Origin: Eudorina sp. 2006-703-Eu-15
Lineage: Eukaryota > Chlorophyta > Chlorophyceae > Chlamydomonadales > Volvocaceae
Assembly (NCBI GenBank): GCA_003117195.1
Contig: BDSI01000250.1
Location: 1 to 64,000, forward strand
Reading direction: 5' to 3'
DNA length: 64,000 nucleotides
The first letter of the stretch is position 1. Every line of letters begins with the position of its first letter. Made by a program: the position numbers and the translations under genes. Positions 11,711 to 23,047 of this stretch are shown here, piece by piece. A model generated the notes under the pieces. The model was given only the letters and a program-made list of their open reading frames with translations. It was not told where the DNA came from and did no database searches.

Positions 11711-13361
11711 GTGGGGGACGCGTACTTGCGTGACTTAGCAGCGGCCGCGGAAAGCCGGACTTGCTGGGCAGCAGCGCTGGCGCCCTTCGCGGCCTGGACG
11801 GAGGCAGACCTGAGCCGTGCCACTGTGCGTCGTGCGCTCCCCCGAAAGGGGTCGGACGTGCCCTGTAACTATCGTCACTTGGGAGCAGCCCATTTGCGTG
11901 GACGTCCCTGCCCGCCGCTGCTGGTGAGAACGGATCGGCTGCAGACGGCCCAGGTCCTGTCTTTGACGCAGCAGTGCCGGGGGTCGTGGAAGAAGAAGCA
12001 GTGGCGGAGCGACAGGCGCCTGGACAGGAGCGCACAGAGGAGGAGACAGGCAGTCCTGCGGCCGCTAGGGGGCATTGGTACGGCTGCAGCCGTGGCAGTC
12101 CCGTCAGCCGGCGCAGCAGCGGTGTCCACGGGTGCTGCAGTGCTAGGGGTGGCAATGCTGATGTCCACTGACTGGCTACTTCGGGACACCTGCAGCCCCG
12201 AATCCGCAGGGCCAGGTCCCTCAAGCTTGCGGTAAGGTTTTGGCGAATACGGGCTCGGGCTGAAGCTGCCCTGGGTAGTGCCAGGCGTCGCATCCGTGTT
12301 TGTGGGGCCGCATTGGAGCAGGCGGGCGGAGATGCAGCTGCGGTAAGCAACAGAGTTTTAGAGTCGGCTGCACGGGAGTCTGCACCATGAGGCCGGGACG
12401 CCGATGCATCGTTATGTATACAGGTGCAGCAGCCCCTTCAGCAGCAGCCCGCGCAGCAGGAAGCGGCTGACGGGGTGCCTGGGGAGCCTGGCGAAGGGAC
12501 AGCTTCGGAAGAGGTGGAGGTGAGCCTGCTAGGTCGTAGGGTCCTTCAGCAGGCATGTGAGGCGTTTGGGCTGTCGTTTCATTGCCTGCCGACCAGTGTC
12601 GCGTGTGGGGTTAGAGAATCATCCCAGGTTCCCAACCCCATGGTATTGGATCAGAAACATGTCACTTGTCCTCCCTTCCCCCCACTCTTGCATTCGCGTT
12701 CCACTGGCCTGCGCACCCTCCATTCACGACGTTGCACACGTTTCCTTCTGCCTCCCTCCCCCGGCCCGACCCATCAGGACGCCGTCGCTGACGTGCTTGC
12801 CCTGGAGCACGTGGTGCGGCAACTCAGCGGGCGGCGACAGCAGCAGCAGCTTGCCATTAAGGAGAGAGGGCGCGCTAGGCAACGGTTTGCGCAGCTTTGG
12901 GAGCAGCTTACTAGCTGGAGTGCTGTACCTTGAGCGGTGACCCGGAACTCGGGCAGGCGTTGGCGGTGAAGGGAGCATTGGGCCAGGCTTTAAATGCACA
13001 GCGGTTTCCCTGGGCGGCTTAGTCGAACCATGGGGCGCCTCGATTGGAGGCAAGCATGCGCCGGGCGCTGCAGGAGGAAGCGCGGTGCAAAAAGGTGCTG
13101 GCGTTGATTCAGGGAGAAGTTGAGTGTGCTGTAGCAGTCCATGCCCGCCGGGTCGCGCTGGCTTGGCGTCGTCTGGTTGCGTTCGGGAAAGGGTGTCTTG
13201 CACGCTGTGCTGTTGGTCCGTGGACATCCGCTGCATGGTGGGACGCTGTCACCACTCGGATTGCTGACAGCTGCTTGGGCGGCCATCGGTATTGCCGTGG
13301 AACGGCACATTGTAACATTTCTTGGCCACATAAGGTGCATCTGGAGCATGCTGCATGGTGA
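11711..13361 (+). CDS. possible element-encoded protein (exons, unrecognised)
   Basis: Open segments at 11711-12235, 12424-12933 and 13044-13361 lie on one strand inside the 6.2-kb element. The second contains a Gln-rich start, EVSLLGRRVLQQACEAFGLS, then after a likely intron (acceptor before 12780) a charged helix with AIKERGRARQRFAQLWEQL. The third is another Arg/Ala helix. Order and splicing are unclear and no catalytic residues are apparent. By location it could be the degenerate transposase or accessory gene of the element. This is inference from position only. Confidence 0.25.
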
Positions 13362-14617
13362 GACCCCTGAGTGCTCGGCACCAAGGGTTGTCATGGGGCC
13401 CGTGCAACCAGGCCAGTGTCTGTATCCCAAACCAGTGCAGACGCCGTCGCCCTCACAGATAGCGTACGGGCATCCCCAAACCCCTTGGTCGCGATGCTGA
13501 TGCGCCCATGGCCATGTCTCAGTACCACACAGGCTGCCGCGGTTACGCTACAACGGTGCATTGTGTCAAGCAGCCAACGAGACAGCCATTGGGTCTCGAG
13601 CGGAGAAGCTGGCTGAACACACAGCGGCTGACGTACTGGTTACCCGCACCCTGATATGATGCTTAGAGCTCTGATGGACATAAATTCGCTTACAACGCCA
13701 TACTTGACTGATGTCAGTGTTGAGTGTCACAGGTCGACCTTGGCCATGGCTACGGGACATGCAGACATGTCTGGACATGGACCAACAAAAAGCAGCCTGC
13801 GTGCTTAGAACAATGATTCAGGCCATTTATTGCAGCATAAAGGACACAAATACAAATTTTGGCTTGGAATGGACGACCTCAACTTTTCGACCCCCCCCCT
13901 TAAGACCACGCTCAAACCCAAACGCTTGCGAAACCTGACACCTCGGAAGTCGACCCTCTCCAATCGCCCTGAAAATTCGACACAATGACCTTCATGCCGT
14001 AAGTATTACCACTTGAATATTTTATCACAACGGGCTCAGCGTTCTGCCGCCACCGACGGTCAATTTGGAGTCGGCTTCCCAGGGTAGGAACCTGCATCAC
14101 CAACCCTGTCGCCGCAATCCCAGCGAAACCAAACCGTTCAGGTTAATGCCTCCAGGATTGCTGTAAGCCTGCTGCCTTTATTCGCCCTCCCTCGTCCTTG
14201 ATCATGTGCGGCACGTGTCACCCCCGCCCCCAAACTACCGCAACCGCTGCTTCCCCCTCGGGTATTGGAGCCCAAAACGGCATGCGCGGACGGCGGCAAC
14301 TGCGGCCACCACTTCCACAGCATCCAGTTCCGCCGCCACTGCTTCCGCCGTGGTGGCTTCCGCCGTTCGTACCGAGACCCAACACGGCATCGTCATGCGG
14401 CCGTGAACGCATCACTCTATCGCTTCCAGGGCCCAGCACGGCTTCAGTGGGCAGCGGAAGCCGGGCCATCCCTCTTCACATCGGTCCCTCCATCGGTGCC
14501 CCCAGTGCTGTGTCCGCCGCCGCCGCTCTGGTCGCATCCACTGTGGCCGCCGCTGTTTGGGCCAGGGACGTTTGGGCCGCCGCCATTTGGGCCGCCTCCG
14601 CTTTCGTCGCCATTGTT

Positions 14618-15124
14618 TCAGCTGCCGCCGCTCCTGACACCTCCGCCGGTAGGGGGCCCCATGGGAGCGCAAGTGGGCAGCGGCAACCGTGTCGTCTCGC
14701 CTCCAAACGCTACATCAACCCTGCCGCTGCCGCTGGGGCTCACTGCGGGGCGCGTGGGAGGCAGCGGCTGCACGGGCTCGGCCCCTGACACTGTGTCAGG
14801 GCCGCCGCCCCCACCGCTGCCGTTGGTGCTGGGGCCCAATGCGGCACCAGCCACGTTTGCACCGGGCGAACAGCGTGGCCAATGCCAGTCCCCAGAAGGA
14901 ATGCTGCTTAGTGGTGGTTCCCGACAAGTCACGTGGTAGCATGCATCACATCCATCGCAGAATATCATGTCCCCCCATGTCTTGAAGCCAGCCATGCCCG
15001 TTACCACGCCAACAGCTTCCGCCTCGCCGTCCGCCTCGCGAAGCCCATCAAACTGGTTGAAGGCCTCGGTTATCTGTGTTGCGAAGTACTCTGTCAGCGT
15101 TCCGCGGCTCTCGCCACGCCCCAT
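14618..15124 (-). CDS. PHD-finger-like open frame inside the 6.2-kb element
   Basis: The minus-strand frame carries GDMIFCDGCDACYHVTC followed by REPPLSSIPSGDWHWPRC, the second half of a PHD zinc finger (Cys-x2-Cys, His-x2-Cys, then a final pair). The final pair is incomplete: the residue that is normally Cys two positions before PRC is Trp, a single-base difference. The first Cys pair is not in this frame and would need an upstream exon. The rest is Gly/Pro/Ser-rich. PHD fingers bind histone H3 tails; in a transposon they may direct chromatin targeting. Loss of a zinc ligand suggests decay or a sequence error. Confidence 0.5.
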   Translation of the reverse strand: MGRGESRGTLTEYFATQITEAFNQFDGLREADGEAEAVGVVTGMAGFKTWGDMIFCDGCDACYHVTCREPPLSSIPSGDWHWPRCSPGANVAGAALGPSTNGSGGGGGPDTVSGAEPVQPLPPTRPAVSPSGSGRVDVAFGGETTRLPLPTCAPMGPPTGGGVRSGGS

Positions 15125-16363
15125 GTACTAACAAGACTGTGCATGCATGCATTATGCGATTTAGCCCACCTGTCGCGGTGTCGGCTGTCCCATGTGAACC
15201 CCGTCGTTTTTCAAGAAGGAGCTGAGTGCTGCATCCAGCTCCTTGTGCAGCCTCACGCCCATCTCCGATAGTGCCGGCCCTCCACGACGGCCCCTGGTTC
15301 CCAGCCAGCGCCGGGGCCCACATCAGCAGCGGCCTGACTGGACTCGGTGTCGGCCCAGCAGGTGCCGCCGCCAGTGGGGCGGCTCACGGCCAAGGCGGGG
15401 CGCCGGCCTGCGGTCAAACCACGACGCACGGGCACCGTCAGTTTTCATTCTTTTCCGCATGCTGAAACGCTCAAAGGCACACTGCGGCTGACGCTGGACG
15501 ACAGCCGATGTACCTGTACGCTGCAAGTCGTCCGCTGGCTGTTTCAAGGCTACGACCCGGACCTGTGGTGCCGGTGTACGCGTTTTTTACGAAGTGCTCC
15601 ACGTGTGGCATCAGCCGACGATCGCCCATGCATGGCACTCGATTTCCGAGGACGTCGGGACGCAACGACAAGCACAACAGCCGGGAATTGCCTGAAGTAG
15701 AGCGTGGCACCATAGGGTTATGGTATGGCGACACGGCGGTAACCGGAAACTCCCTACACAGCAAACCAGTGATATACTTACTTTTCACGTAAACACATGA
15801 ATGCATTTAGAGGAAACTTGGCGAAAACCTGCTCCAAAGCTTCGCAGACTTTGCGCAGGGCTGTCGCCATTCTTGTGCTTGCCGTTTTCTACACAAGAAC
15901 AATAAAAAAGTGTCACGCTTGGCAAAAGAGCCTCGCCGCACCTTCCGCGCCATGGCGAAATCGCATTGCCAACGGCGTTTGTAGGAGTGTCGCACAACGT
16001 CAAGGCGTGTATGGGTTGCTACAATCGAGCTTAACCATTACGTACCGAAATTCAGGGGCCAAATCGTATGTATAATGTAAAGACTGTTGGAAGTGAACTT
16101 GAAATTTTCCACCATTACAGATATTGTGATATGTTCAAATTTTGCCGGGCTCAAGAAGGTTATTGCGGCGCTTTAGGCTGGGTTTACCTGCCGTACACAC
16201 AGGTGGTTGCTGGCTGGTCGGGAAGGTCGTCGGGATTGCGGGAAATCGACGGCGCTAGGTGGCGCGATCCATTCGTTCCTGGGCCTCCCCGACCTCGTGG
16301 GGCGTGTCGGGCGCGGGCGCTCCAGCCACGGCGAAATGCTCCCCAGGGAAAATCATTTGGGGA

Positions 16364-17134
16364 TGTCGTGGCACACGGAGTGATTGACACAGCGCGTGTT
16401 CAGTTTGCCGTTAGGGTTTCAGTGGCCATCTCGTTGGGCCGACGGTTAGGTTTCCCGTTGTTCAGTTTATCATGTGTGCGCGAACTCTCTCAGAAGTGAG
16501 CGCGGCATTTACTGCCTGTATAAGTATCCTCGTCTTATTCCGGTAGAGCATGAGCAGTTTCTGTGCGAGTGTGCGTGAACTTGGTTGCATTAGGCCCATG
16601 AGGTAGATTCGTCGCTACAGGGAGGATAGTTTCGGGCCATCTGCGTCACTTAGGCTCGCTGCTCAGCCGAGCTGAGCAGCGGTGATACACGATTGCTGTC
16701 TTCACAGATACACCTCTTAGTGTATGGATTGCACCTCTTAGTGCGCAGTTCTTGCCTGTACAAGGCATTGCTGTAACATCCCAACGAGTGCCGCCGCAAC
16801 AACATCTCTCGTGGACGACAACGCGCAAAGATAAAGTCAGCTGTGCATTGCAGATCGTGTGCCGCTGACAGAGTCTGCGCAGGTGCTGTCCTGCTTGCAG
16901 TGCGCATCCGCCGCTTTGTCCCATTGTATCACCGCTCAAGATCTCCATCGGGTCTGCGAGTCATCATTTGTGGTCAACAACGTCTGTTTCAGTAAGGCTG
17001 GGCGCGATTCTGCCGGTTCGTTTGCCGCGCAGTGAGGCTTGCATGTGACATCGTGTGCTGCGAAGACCATCGTGCCTTGCGGGTAATCTCCCCGTGCCGT
17101 ACGTGCCGTGCAGCGTACGCAGTGTGTCATGACA
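16364..17134. mobile_element. nested 771-bp insertion with 4-bp target duplication
   Basis: Comparison with the intact left inverted repeat shows that the right repeat is interrupted exactly here. The insert starts TGTCGTGGCACAC and ends with the near-inverse GTGTGTCATGACA (11 of 13 positions pair). GGGA is present on both sides (16360-16363 and 17135-17138) but only once in the intact repeat. TG...CA ends with a 4-bp duplication fit a solo LTR; the inverted ends also fit a short TIR transposon. No protein is evident. Confidence 0.8.
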
Positions 17135-17415
17135 GGGAGATTTTCAGGCTCCCCACGGGGAGGCAGCCTCGCTCGGTACACTTGTCCCTCCCCAAGGGGA
17201 GAGGTCCCCACGGCTTGGGGAGGGAGCCATACCTCGCAGGGTGATAGGAAGTAGGGATCAGCACATTGTGCCTGATGACTCGTGCCAGCCCCCTCAACTG
17301 AGTCCAACATCCTGTTTTGCACCTGCATCTTCACTGTGCAACTGGTTTCCCAACGAGACAAGTGCAGTGGCAGCAGCGAGGGGGCCTGCGGGTCGCCAGC
17401 CTGCAGACTCCAATC

Positions 17416-18005
17416 GCGTGTCCAGCCAGAAGCTAGACCGGATGAAACTCAGCCGGGCTGCGGATCCGTGTGAGAAGCGCAGCGTGTACGTCTGCACGTT
17501 GCTTGCCTGATCAAGTACCCAGCAGACTTGGTGGTGCCCTGCCTAGAGTGATGGCAGTCCGAAGGGGTGCCCTGCAAGGCTGCAGCTCTTAGGCGCCGCA
17601 TGCAACCCATACTGAAGCCCCTACACGATCAGGACTGACATCGGTCGGACGGCGCAAAGAAATATCCTCTGCCCCCAACTGTCCCCAACCCACTGACGAT
17701 GTGGCAAACCGTCAACGCTTGCCCCTACTTCGGCGGTAGAATGGCTTTAACTGGAAACGTAAGTACCGCTAGTGCAGCTCTGCTACTGTGCTTTGTCCAA
17801 ACTCTTGCGGATGGCTGCCCCGAAGTACCCCACAAGTCCGAGCTGACCGTTAAGTTCTTACCAGCCCCTGTCGCGCTCCCCACGCCCAGGACAGCCGCCA
17901 CAGCTGCACGACGAGCAAGCGTGCGGGGTGGTGCGGCATTGTGTGTGAGGAGGGCAACAAACGCAACTAGGTCAGGCGGAACACTCGCGACCCCGCCCGC
18001 GAATG
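17416..18005. repeat. 590-bp direct repeat, left copy
   Basis: About 98% identical to 21774-22363 and in the same orientation; shared ends GCGTGTCCAGCC and CCGCGAATG. On the minus strand it encodes the same exon as the right copy (VPPDLVAFVALLTH ... RVWTKHSSRAALAVL), upstream of copy A's main gene. Here it is followed by a different exon, so it looks like a truncated second copy of the gene's 5' half. Confidence 0.85.
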
Positions 18006-18016
18006 CCCAACCTCCT

Positions 18017-18337
18017 TCATTCTCGGCATGCAAAAGCGTGTAGCGCACCTCTAATTGCAGCCTTGAGCGCTAAGCGCTCATGAACAGTGAGAACTGCCAA
18101 GGATAATGCTGCCGCTTGATCTTCTTCAAGCAAAGCGAATGCGCCGCCAGCCTGTTGATCCTCTTTAAAGCCAAGCCCGGAAAGAATACGCTGGATGGAG
18201 TCGTCATTCTCTCCCGCGACCCGACGAAGGGCTTCGTGAATCGTCAACATAAGTCCATAACAAGGCCCGTTCCTAAGCGACTGGTTTCGGACGCTCCTGC
18301 GGAGACCTACGAAGTACTGCTCACAGCTTAGGAGCAC
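18017..18337 (-). pseudogene. isolated helical exon beside the truncated 5' copy
   Basis: The minus-strand frame contains LMLTIHEALRRVAGEND and DDSIQRILSGLGFKEDQ followed by ALSLAVLTVHERLALKAAIR. It ends near the left 590-bp repeat. A similar-looking but not identical helical exon occurs upstream of copy B (36315-36602). It may be part of a variable 5' region of the nuclease-kinase family. I do not recognise the domain. Confidence 0.3.
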
Positions 18338-18467
18338 TGTTTCTATCGTAGGGAGCCGGCACCCTCAAGCAGAAGAATGCCGGGTTGGCAAAAACACTAG
18401 ATAGGAAGCGATCGTTACAAGGGGGACCAGCAATAAAGCTGCTCGCTCGCCGTACAGGCGCAGACGG

Positions 18468-18538
18468 ACTGTTCATATGGGCCGGCGTCACCGGGGCCGC
18501 CGGTGGCGGCCCCGGTGACGCCGGCCCATATGAACAGT
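18468..18538. repeat. perfect 34-bp-arm hairpin
   Basis: Arms 18468-18501 and 18505-18538 are exact reverse complements separated by only GGT. The outer bases read ACTGTTCATATGGG. The corresponding parts of copies B (about 32.45 kb) and C (about 63.8 kb) are not palindromic, so the palindrome arose in copy A. Confidence 0.95.
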
Positions 18539-18589
18539 GGGCGGCGGCTTCTGCCGGTGGCGGCCGCTTCTGTCGGTCCGCCACCTTGG

Positions 18590-18781
18590 CCACTCCTAAG
18601 TCGGCGGTGAAGAGGCTGCGGCAGTGGACGCCGTCCCGGTGCCGCATAGGATGTCCTCCGCCAGCGCATCCACCTCGCGGTCATCCGCCTCCGCCACCTC
18701 CGAAGCAGACTCGCCCAGCTCGAACGCGTCGGCGTCCAGGACACGGCGGCGGCGGCCGCCGCCGCTGCCAAGCTGCATCAA
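18590..18781 (-). pseudogene. copy A of a conserved downstream reading frame
   Basis: The minus-strand frame retains SEVAEADDREVDALAEDI, matching REVAEADDREKDALAEDM in copies B and C. It then runs out of frame relative to them and reaches the hairpin at 18.5 kb. It lies just downstream of the nuclease-kinase gene in all three copies. Function unknown; this copy looks decayed. Confidence 0.35.
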
Positions 18782-19077
18782 CTAGCCTTACGCGGCAAAG
18801 CCGACCACGCACAAACAAACCTCCAAACAACCGCCACAACGTCTCGTTCATTACTGTTTAATGCACAACGACGTACACACGGACACCACAAGCTGTACCT
18901 CCACCTACAGCACGTCGCCTCCTGCCTGTTCAGTTCTGCCGCCTCTGCCTCCATCATGCCACCACCTTCGGTGCTGGCGCTGCCACCGCCGTGCAAATGC
19001 ACCGTCTCCACCCTGCCCCTCTCCCGAGCTACCCGAACTGTCTGCTGCGGGTAATCGACTGCGCCAGCGACAGCCCA

Positions 19078-22000
19078 CTAGCGCTCGCTCGGCCGTGCGC
19101 CTGCGGCCCTGCAGATGCCCTCACCCTCGCATCGCAACCACTCATGCGCCAGCAGCTGTTTAGCACTGCTCTCCTGGAATGCCGGCGGAGAGCTGAGGGC
19201 CTTCAGGAACGCCCTCCCCTCCGCCGAGACCACGACGGGCTCGCAGCGCCGCTGCACGGCCAACCACAGCTGGTACAGGTCCGACGTGCGTGTGTAGCGG
19301 CCCTCAACCAGGGTGGTGTCGGGCTGCCAGCCGTCCGGCTCGAAGTCTGGCGGCGGCCGCTGGTTCTCAGGGGCGCATGTCTCCAAGTCAAGCAGGAACC
19401 AGCGGCGGCGGTCAGCGGCGCCAGGGGAGCACGCGAAGTTGTCCCAGCGGAGGTCGCGGTGCACGAAGCCCGCCTGGACGGGTGCAACGGTATGAGTGCA
19501 GCAGGTAAGTCGACATCAAGTTAGCGCCCAAACTGTGTTGCAAAAGTTACGTGCGTTGTTCAACACACGCATGCAAGCAATCTAGCCATCTTTGCCTCGT
19601 AGTCTTTTTGCCGCTGCTGAAGGAACTGGAATGCAAGGTATGCGCTTCCGTGACTATTCGCATCAAACGCCAGCCGCCCGCCCACTTCACCCGCACACCT
19701 CGTGGATCGCCGCTAGGCCGTGCAGCAGACCGTGCAGCAGCCGCCGCGCGTCATCCTCCCTGGCCAGATGCGCGTTGCTACTTGGCAGCCCCACCGGAAT
19801 GAGGTCCACAGAGTAAACACTGCCCTGGCAGGTAGGGACGTCCTTCACGGCGTGCACCAGCCCTTGGCGCTGCGCGGTGGCGCGATACAGCTTTTCCAGC
19901 TGTTCGAAGTCCACGCCGCACCAGGACGCATATGCAGACCAGGGCGACACGCGCTTCCGAACCACCAGCTTGTCGGTGCGGAACAGCCTGTGGGGCGCGT
20001 GGACGGGTGGGACGGGTGGGAGGTGTGCTCGCTCGCTTATCACGCACGTGCGTTTAGCCGGCTCGCAGTCAGCCGGCTTGCAGTCAGGGTAGTCCGCAGG
20101 CGCATATGCAGGATAGACGCTGGGCTAATGCCGGACTGGTGTCCGTACCGTATAGCCAAGGCATGTGCTACCCTCCCCCCAACACACGCACCCACCAATG
20201 CATCCACCTATCCACAGCCATTCCCCCCAAATACACACATGCAGCGTGCAAACCCGGCACAGCCCTTCCTTGCTCACAGCTCGCGCGTGAAGCCAGGGCC
20301 TCCTCCCCGCAACACAGCGCCAGCGGGCAGCACGTCCACCGGATAGCGCGCCTGCTGAGCGCAGAGAAGCTGATAGAATTTGATGGTGGCCATCACCGCT
20401 GCTGCGCGGTCCGCCGCGTTGGTCAGGAGGTACTCAGGACTGATGGAGCGTGGTGCAGTAGCCATACCGCCAGCACGCGAGATGGCATAGAACCGCAGAT
20501 AGCTGCCGGCAGCTGCAAAGCACGGCAGATACGCGATGCTGGGGCAGTTGCAGGGCGGGCGCAGAGGAGCAGTCACGAAAGGGAGCATTCCTGATTGGAA
20601 ACGGGGGCGGGGTCGTCCAATGGAAAAGACACTGGCATGCTGTCCAGAGATCTGCGGACTGAACCGCAGACCGCGCATCCGCGGCGCACGAGTAACCTGA
20701 TGTGTTGGCCGGTATGGCTGCATGACACCCCCGGTGGTGAGGGTTGATGAGGTGAGGCGCCTACGAGCTATCTGTGCCCGTTGGAACGCCCGGTTGGGAG
20801 CAAGGGTCCATCTTGTAACGGTTAGAAGACGGTTGGAACCAGATATGGTCTTCAGGGACCTTAACTTACAGCCACATGGGACAGGAGCTATGTCACTTAC
20901 TCGCCGTAGTACAGCGGCGACCAGGCCGCAGTCTTCTTGTGCAGATCCTTGACGGCATCGTCCAGGCTGGCTGCCTTGTCCTCCCATTTCGCCAGCAGCC
21001 GCTGACCCCTGTTGCCCCGCAAGACTCCATCAGGCCGCAGCGATGAGCCGCCCTGCGACTTGACGGTCATAAGAGAGGTGCTGTTCGCTTTGTCACGCTC
21101 CACCGTCAGCCTACCAACCAGGGAGACAGGGGCTGATCAATGGATACCCTGACACTAGCGACATACATCAACACCCGATGCACTCTACAACCCTAATTGC
21201 AGGCTCGTGCACAGCCATAAAGTTACAGCGCCTGTAACACACAGCGCCTGCTTTCTTTCGTACCCGATGCGCAGGTCCGCCGGCAGTGCCCTGTCCAGCG
21301 CCAGCAGCAGCTTCACCACCACCTGGTGCTCCGTAAGAACTGTGGCCATCTCCGAATCACCCGCATCGAGTGGCGCCATCAAGCTATTGCTGACGGCAAA
21401 CGCAAGCGCGCCCGAGGCAGCCATAAAATGCGGCTTATGGGTTAGCGGTAGGCTCATCCCGATAACAGAATCCGCAAGGATGGGGATCTGAGCGGCGGGT
21501 GGCGCCTGGAGGAAGCGTTGCAGGTCATCCAGATGTGGAGGTGAGTCCAGTGCAGGCTGAAGGAGCTGTTTGGCATACTCCATGGAGTTGTCCACGCCTT
21601 GCAAGCAGAGATAAAGTGTAACAACAAATAGCAATACGGCTTTGCTCATTACTTTGGCCGTTACAAAGTGGGGAGCACGTCAAGGGACTGTGATGATCCC
21701 CGCGATGGCCAGCCTGACTTGGTTGTGCCCTGCCTAGATTACTGGCGGTCCAAGGGGGTGCCCTGTGTGCCCTGCGTGTCCAGCCAGAAGCTAGACCGGA
21801 TGAAACTCAGCCGGGCTGCGGATCCGTGTGAGAAGCGCAGCGTGTATGTCTGCACGTTGCTTGCCTGATCAAGTACCCAGCAGACTTGGTGGTGCCCTGC
21901 CTAGAGTGATGGCAGTCCGAAGGGGTGCCCTGTGAGGCTGCAGCTCTTAGGCGCCGCATGCAACCCATACTGAAGCCCCTACACGATCAGGACTGACATC

Positions 22001-22811
22001 GGTCGGACTGCGCAAAGAAATATCCTCTGCCCCCGACTGTCCCCAACCAAGTGACGATGTGGCAAACCGTCAACGCTTGCCCCTACTTCGGCGGTAGAAT
22101 GGCTTTAACTGGAAACGTAAGTACCGCTAGTGCAGCTCTGCTACTGTGCTTTGTCCAAACTCTTGCGGATGGCTGCCCCGAAGTACCCCACAAGTCCGAG
22201 CTGACCGTTAAGTTCTTACCAGCCCCTGTCGCGCTCCCCACGCCCAGGACAGCCGCCACAGCTGCACGACGAGCAAGCGTGCGGGGTGGTGCGGCATTGT
22301 GTGTGAGGAGGGCAACAAACGCAACTAGGTCAGGCGGAACACTCGCGACCCCGCCCGCGAATGAAAAGAAATTTGACATCCCACGCCGAGCCACCCACAG
22401 CAGGTCTTGGTACTCGCGATTGAGAAGAAATCATTTAGTATCGCTCATTCATCGGCTGCACTTCTAACGACCTTCGCCCTACACACGCATGGCTGGGCTG
22501 ACTTACCGTGTGAGACTTGCACCTCGATTTGCGCATCGGCTGGCATGTCCGCTAAAGTCAACCCACTCGTGTGATCCCAAGCCTGGACTACTCCTTTCCG
22601 AAGCAGCGTGACCGAAGGTCCGACAGGAAGGCCGAAGTACCCGCAGACCGTAGGTACATGAAGCTTCATGCCCTGCATATGACACCTGCGTCAAGCCAGC
22701 GCAAGAGTAAACATCCCAGATGATATTATAGTTGTCCTTGCTTACATTAACCAGTCCGAACCGCGCTCTTGCATCCTGTAACGAGACCTCGACCGACACT
22801 TCCAGCTCCAT
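19078..22811 (-). CDS. copy A: nuclease-like plus kinase-like protein (Crinkler/CR-effector-like)
   Basis: The core is five exons: 21264-21649, 20901-21110, 20278-20538, 19699-19987 and 19078-19473, phase-consistent, 513 residues if translation starts at 21649 (MSKAVLLFVVTLYLCLQG, signal-peptide-like). Exon 2 has RPDG ... KWEDKA, the spacing of a PD-(D/E)xK nuclease, then SPLYYGD-IAYLPCFAAAGSYLRFYAI. The last exon has HRDLRWDNF (kinase catalytic loop) and LLDLET in place of DFG. Alternatively the first core exon starts at an acceptor in GCTTGCAAG and upstream exons join: 22713-22811 and 22507-22672 encode MELEVSVEVSLQDARARFGL, MKLHVPTVCGYFGLPVG and ADAQIEVQV, which look ubiquitin-like, as in CR header domains, followed by an exon in the 590-bp repeat. 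Nuclease-kinase fusions are known among CR effectors; cellular role here is unknown. Confidence 0.6.
21774..22363. repeat. 590-bp direct repeat, right copy
   Basis: Same orientation and length as 17416-18005. It lies between the possible header exons (22.5-22.8 kb) and the nuclease-kinase core and contains a minus-strand exon (VPPDLVAFVALLTH). A diverged short piece of the same sequence precedes it at 21705-21773, and another lies upstream of copy B at 36175-36270. Confidence 0.85.
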
Positions 22812-23047
22812 ACAGCTTTTAGTTGGTAGGCTGGGTCGAAAGACACGGAGACTCAGACGAAATTGGCGTGGCGCTTTGCTGCCAACTCACAAAACCGGGA
22901 TTATGTCAAATCAGTGTGGTGGAAGAGACCGCGAAACATTGTACCGGAACAATAACTTGTGAGTCAGTACGTCAAAAATAGCCATTATGTGCAGCGTTGC
23001 AAAGTTGGGAAGTAGAAACTGGAAACGGCCGGCCCAAGCGGACCAGC
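22812..23047. other. spacer between copy A and fold-back element
   Basis: No gene or repeat recognised. It should contain the promoter of copy A if translation starts at 22811, but no clear core promoter element was seen. Confidence 0.3.

Larger units (their letters stand above)
11068..17231. mobile_element. 6.2-kb element bounded by 270-bp inverted repeats
   Basis: The left 270 bases (about 11068-11337, outermost TATGGCTCCCT) recur in reverse complement at the right end, split in two (16180-16363 and 17135-17231) by a nested insertion. Without that insertion the element is about 5.4 kb. The interior has plus-strand helix- and Gln-rich frames (11.7-13.4 kb) and a minus-strand PHD-finger-like frame (14.6-15.1 kb). 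The element abuts the LINE remnant on the left. A clean target duplication was not found (left flank CTCAGC, right flank CCTCGC). The structure fits a DNA transposon; chlorophyte KDZ-type elements are one candidate, but I saw no transposase catalytic motif. Confidence 0.55.

Noticed and set aside
14206..14939. Pro-rich plus-strand protein (PPPLWSHPLWPP repeats)
   Set aside because: It overlaps the minus-strand PHD frame and is compositional.
17416..22363. 590-bp direct repeats as LTRs of a retrotransposon
   Set aside because: They lack TG...CA ends and a target duplication, carry an exon of the neighbouring gene, and the interior encodes no retroelement proteins.
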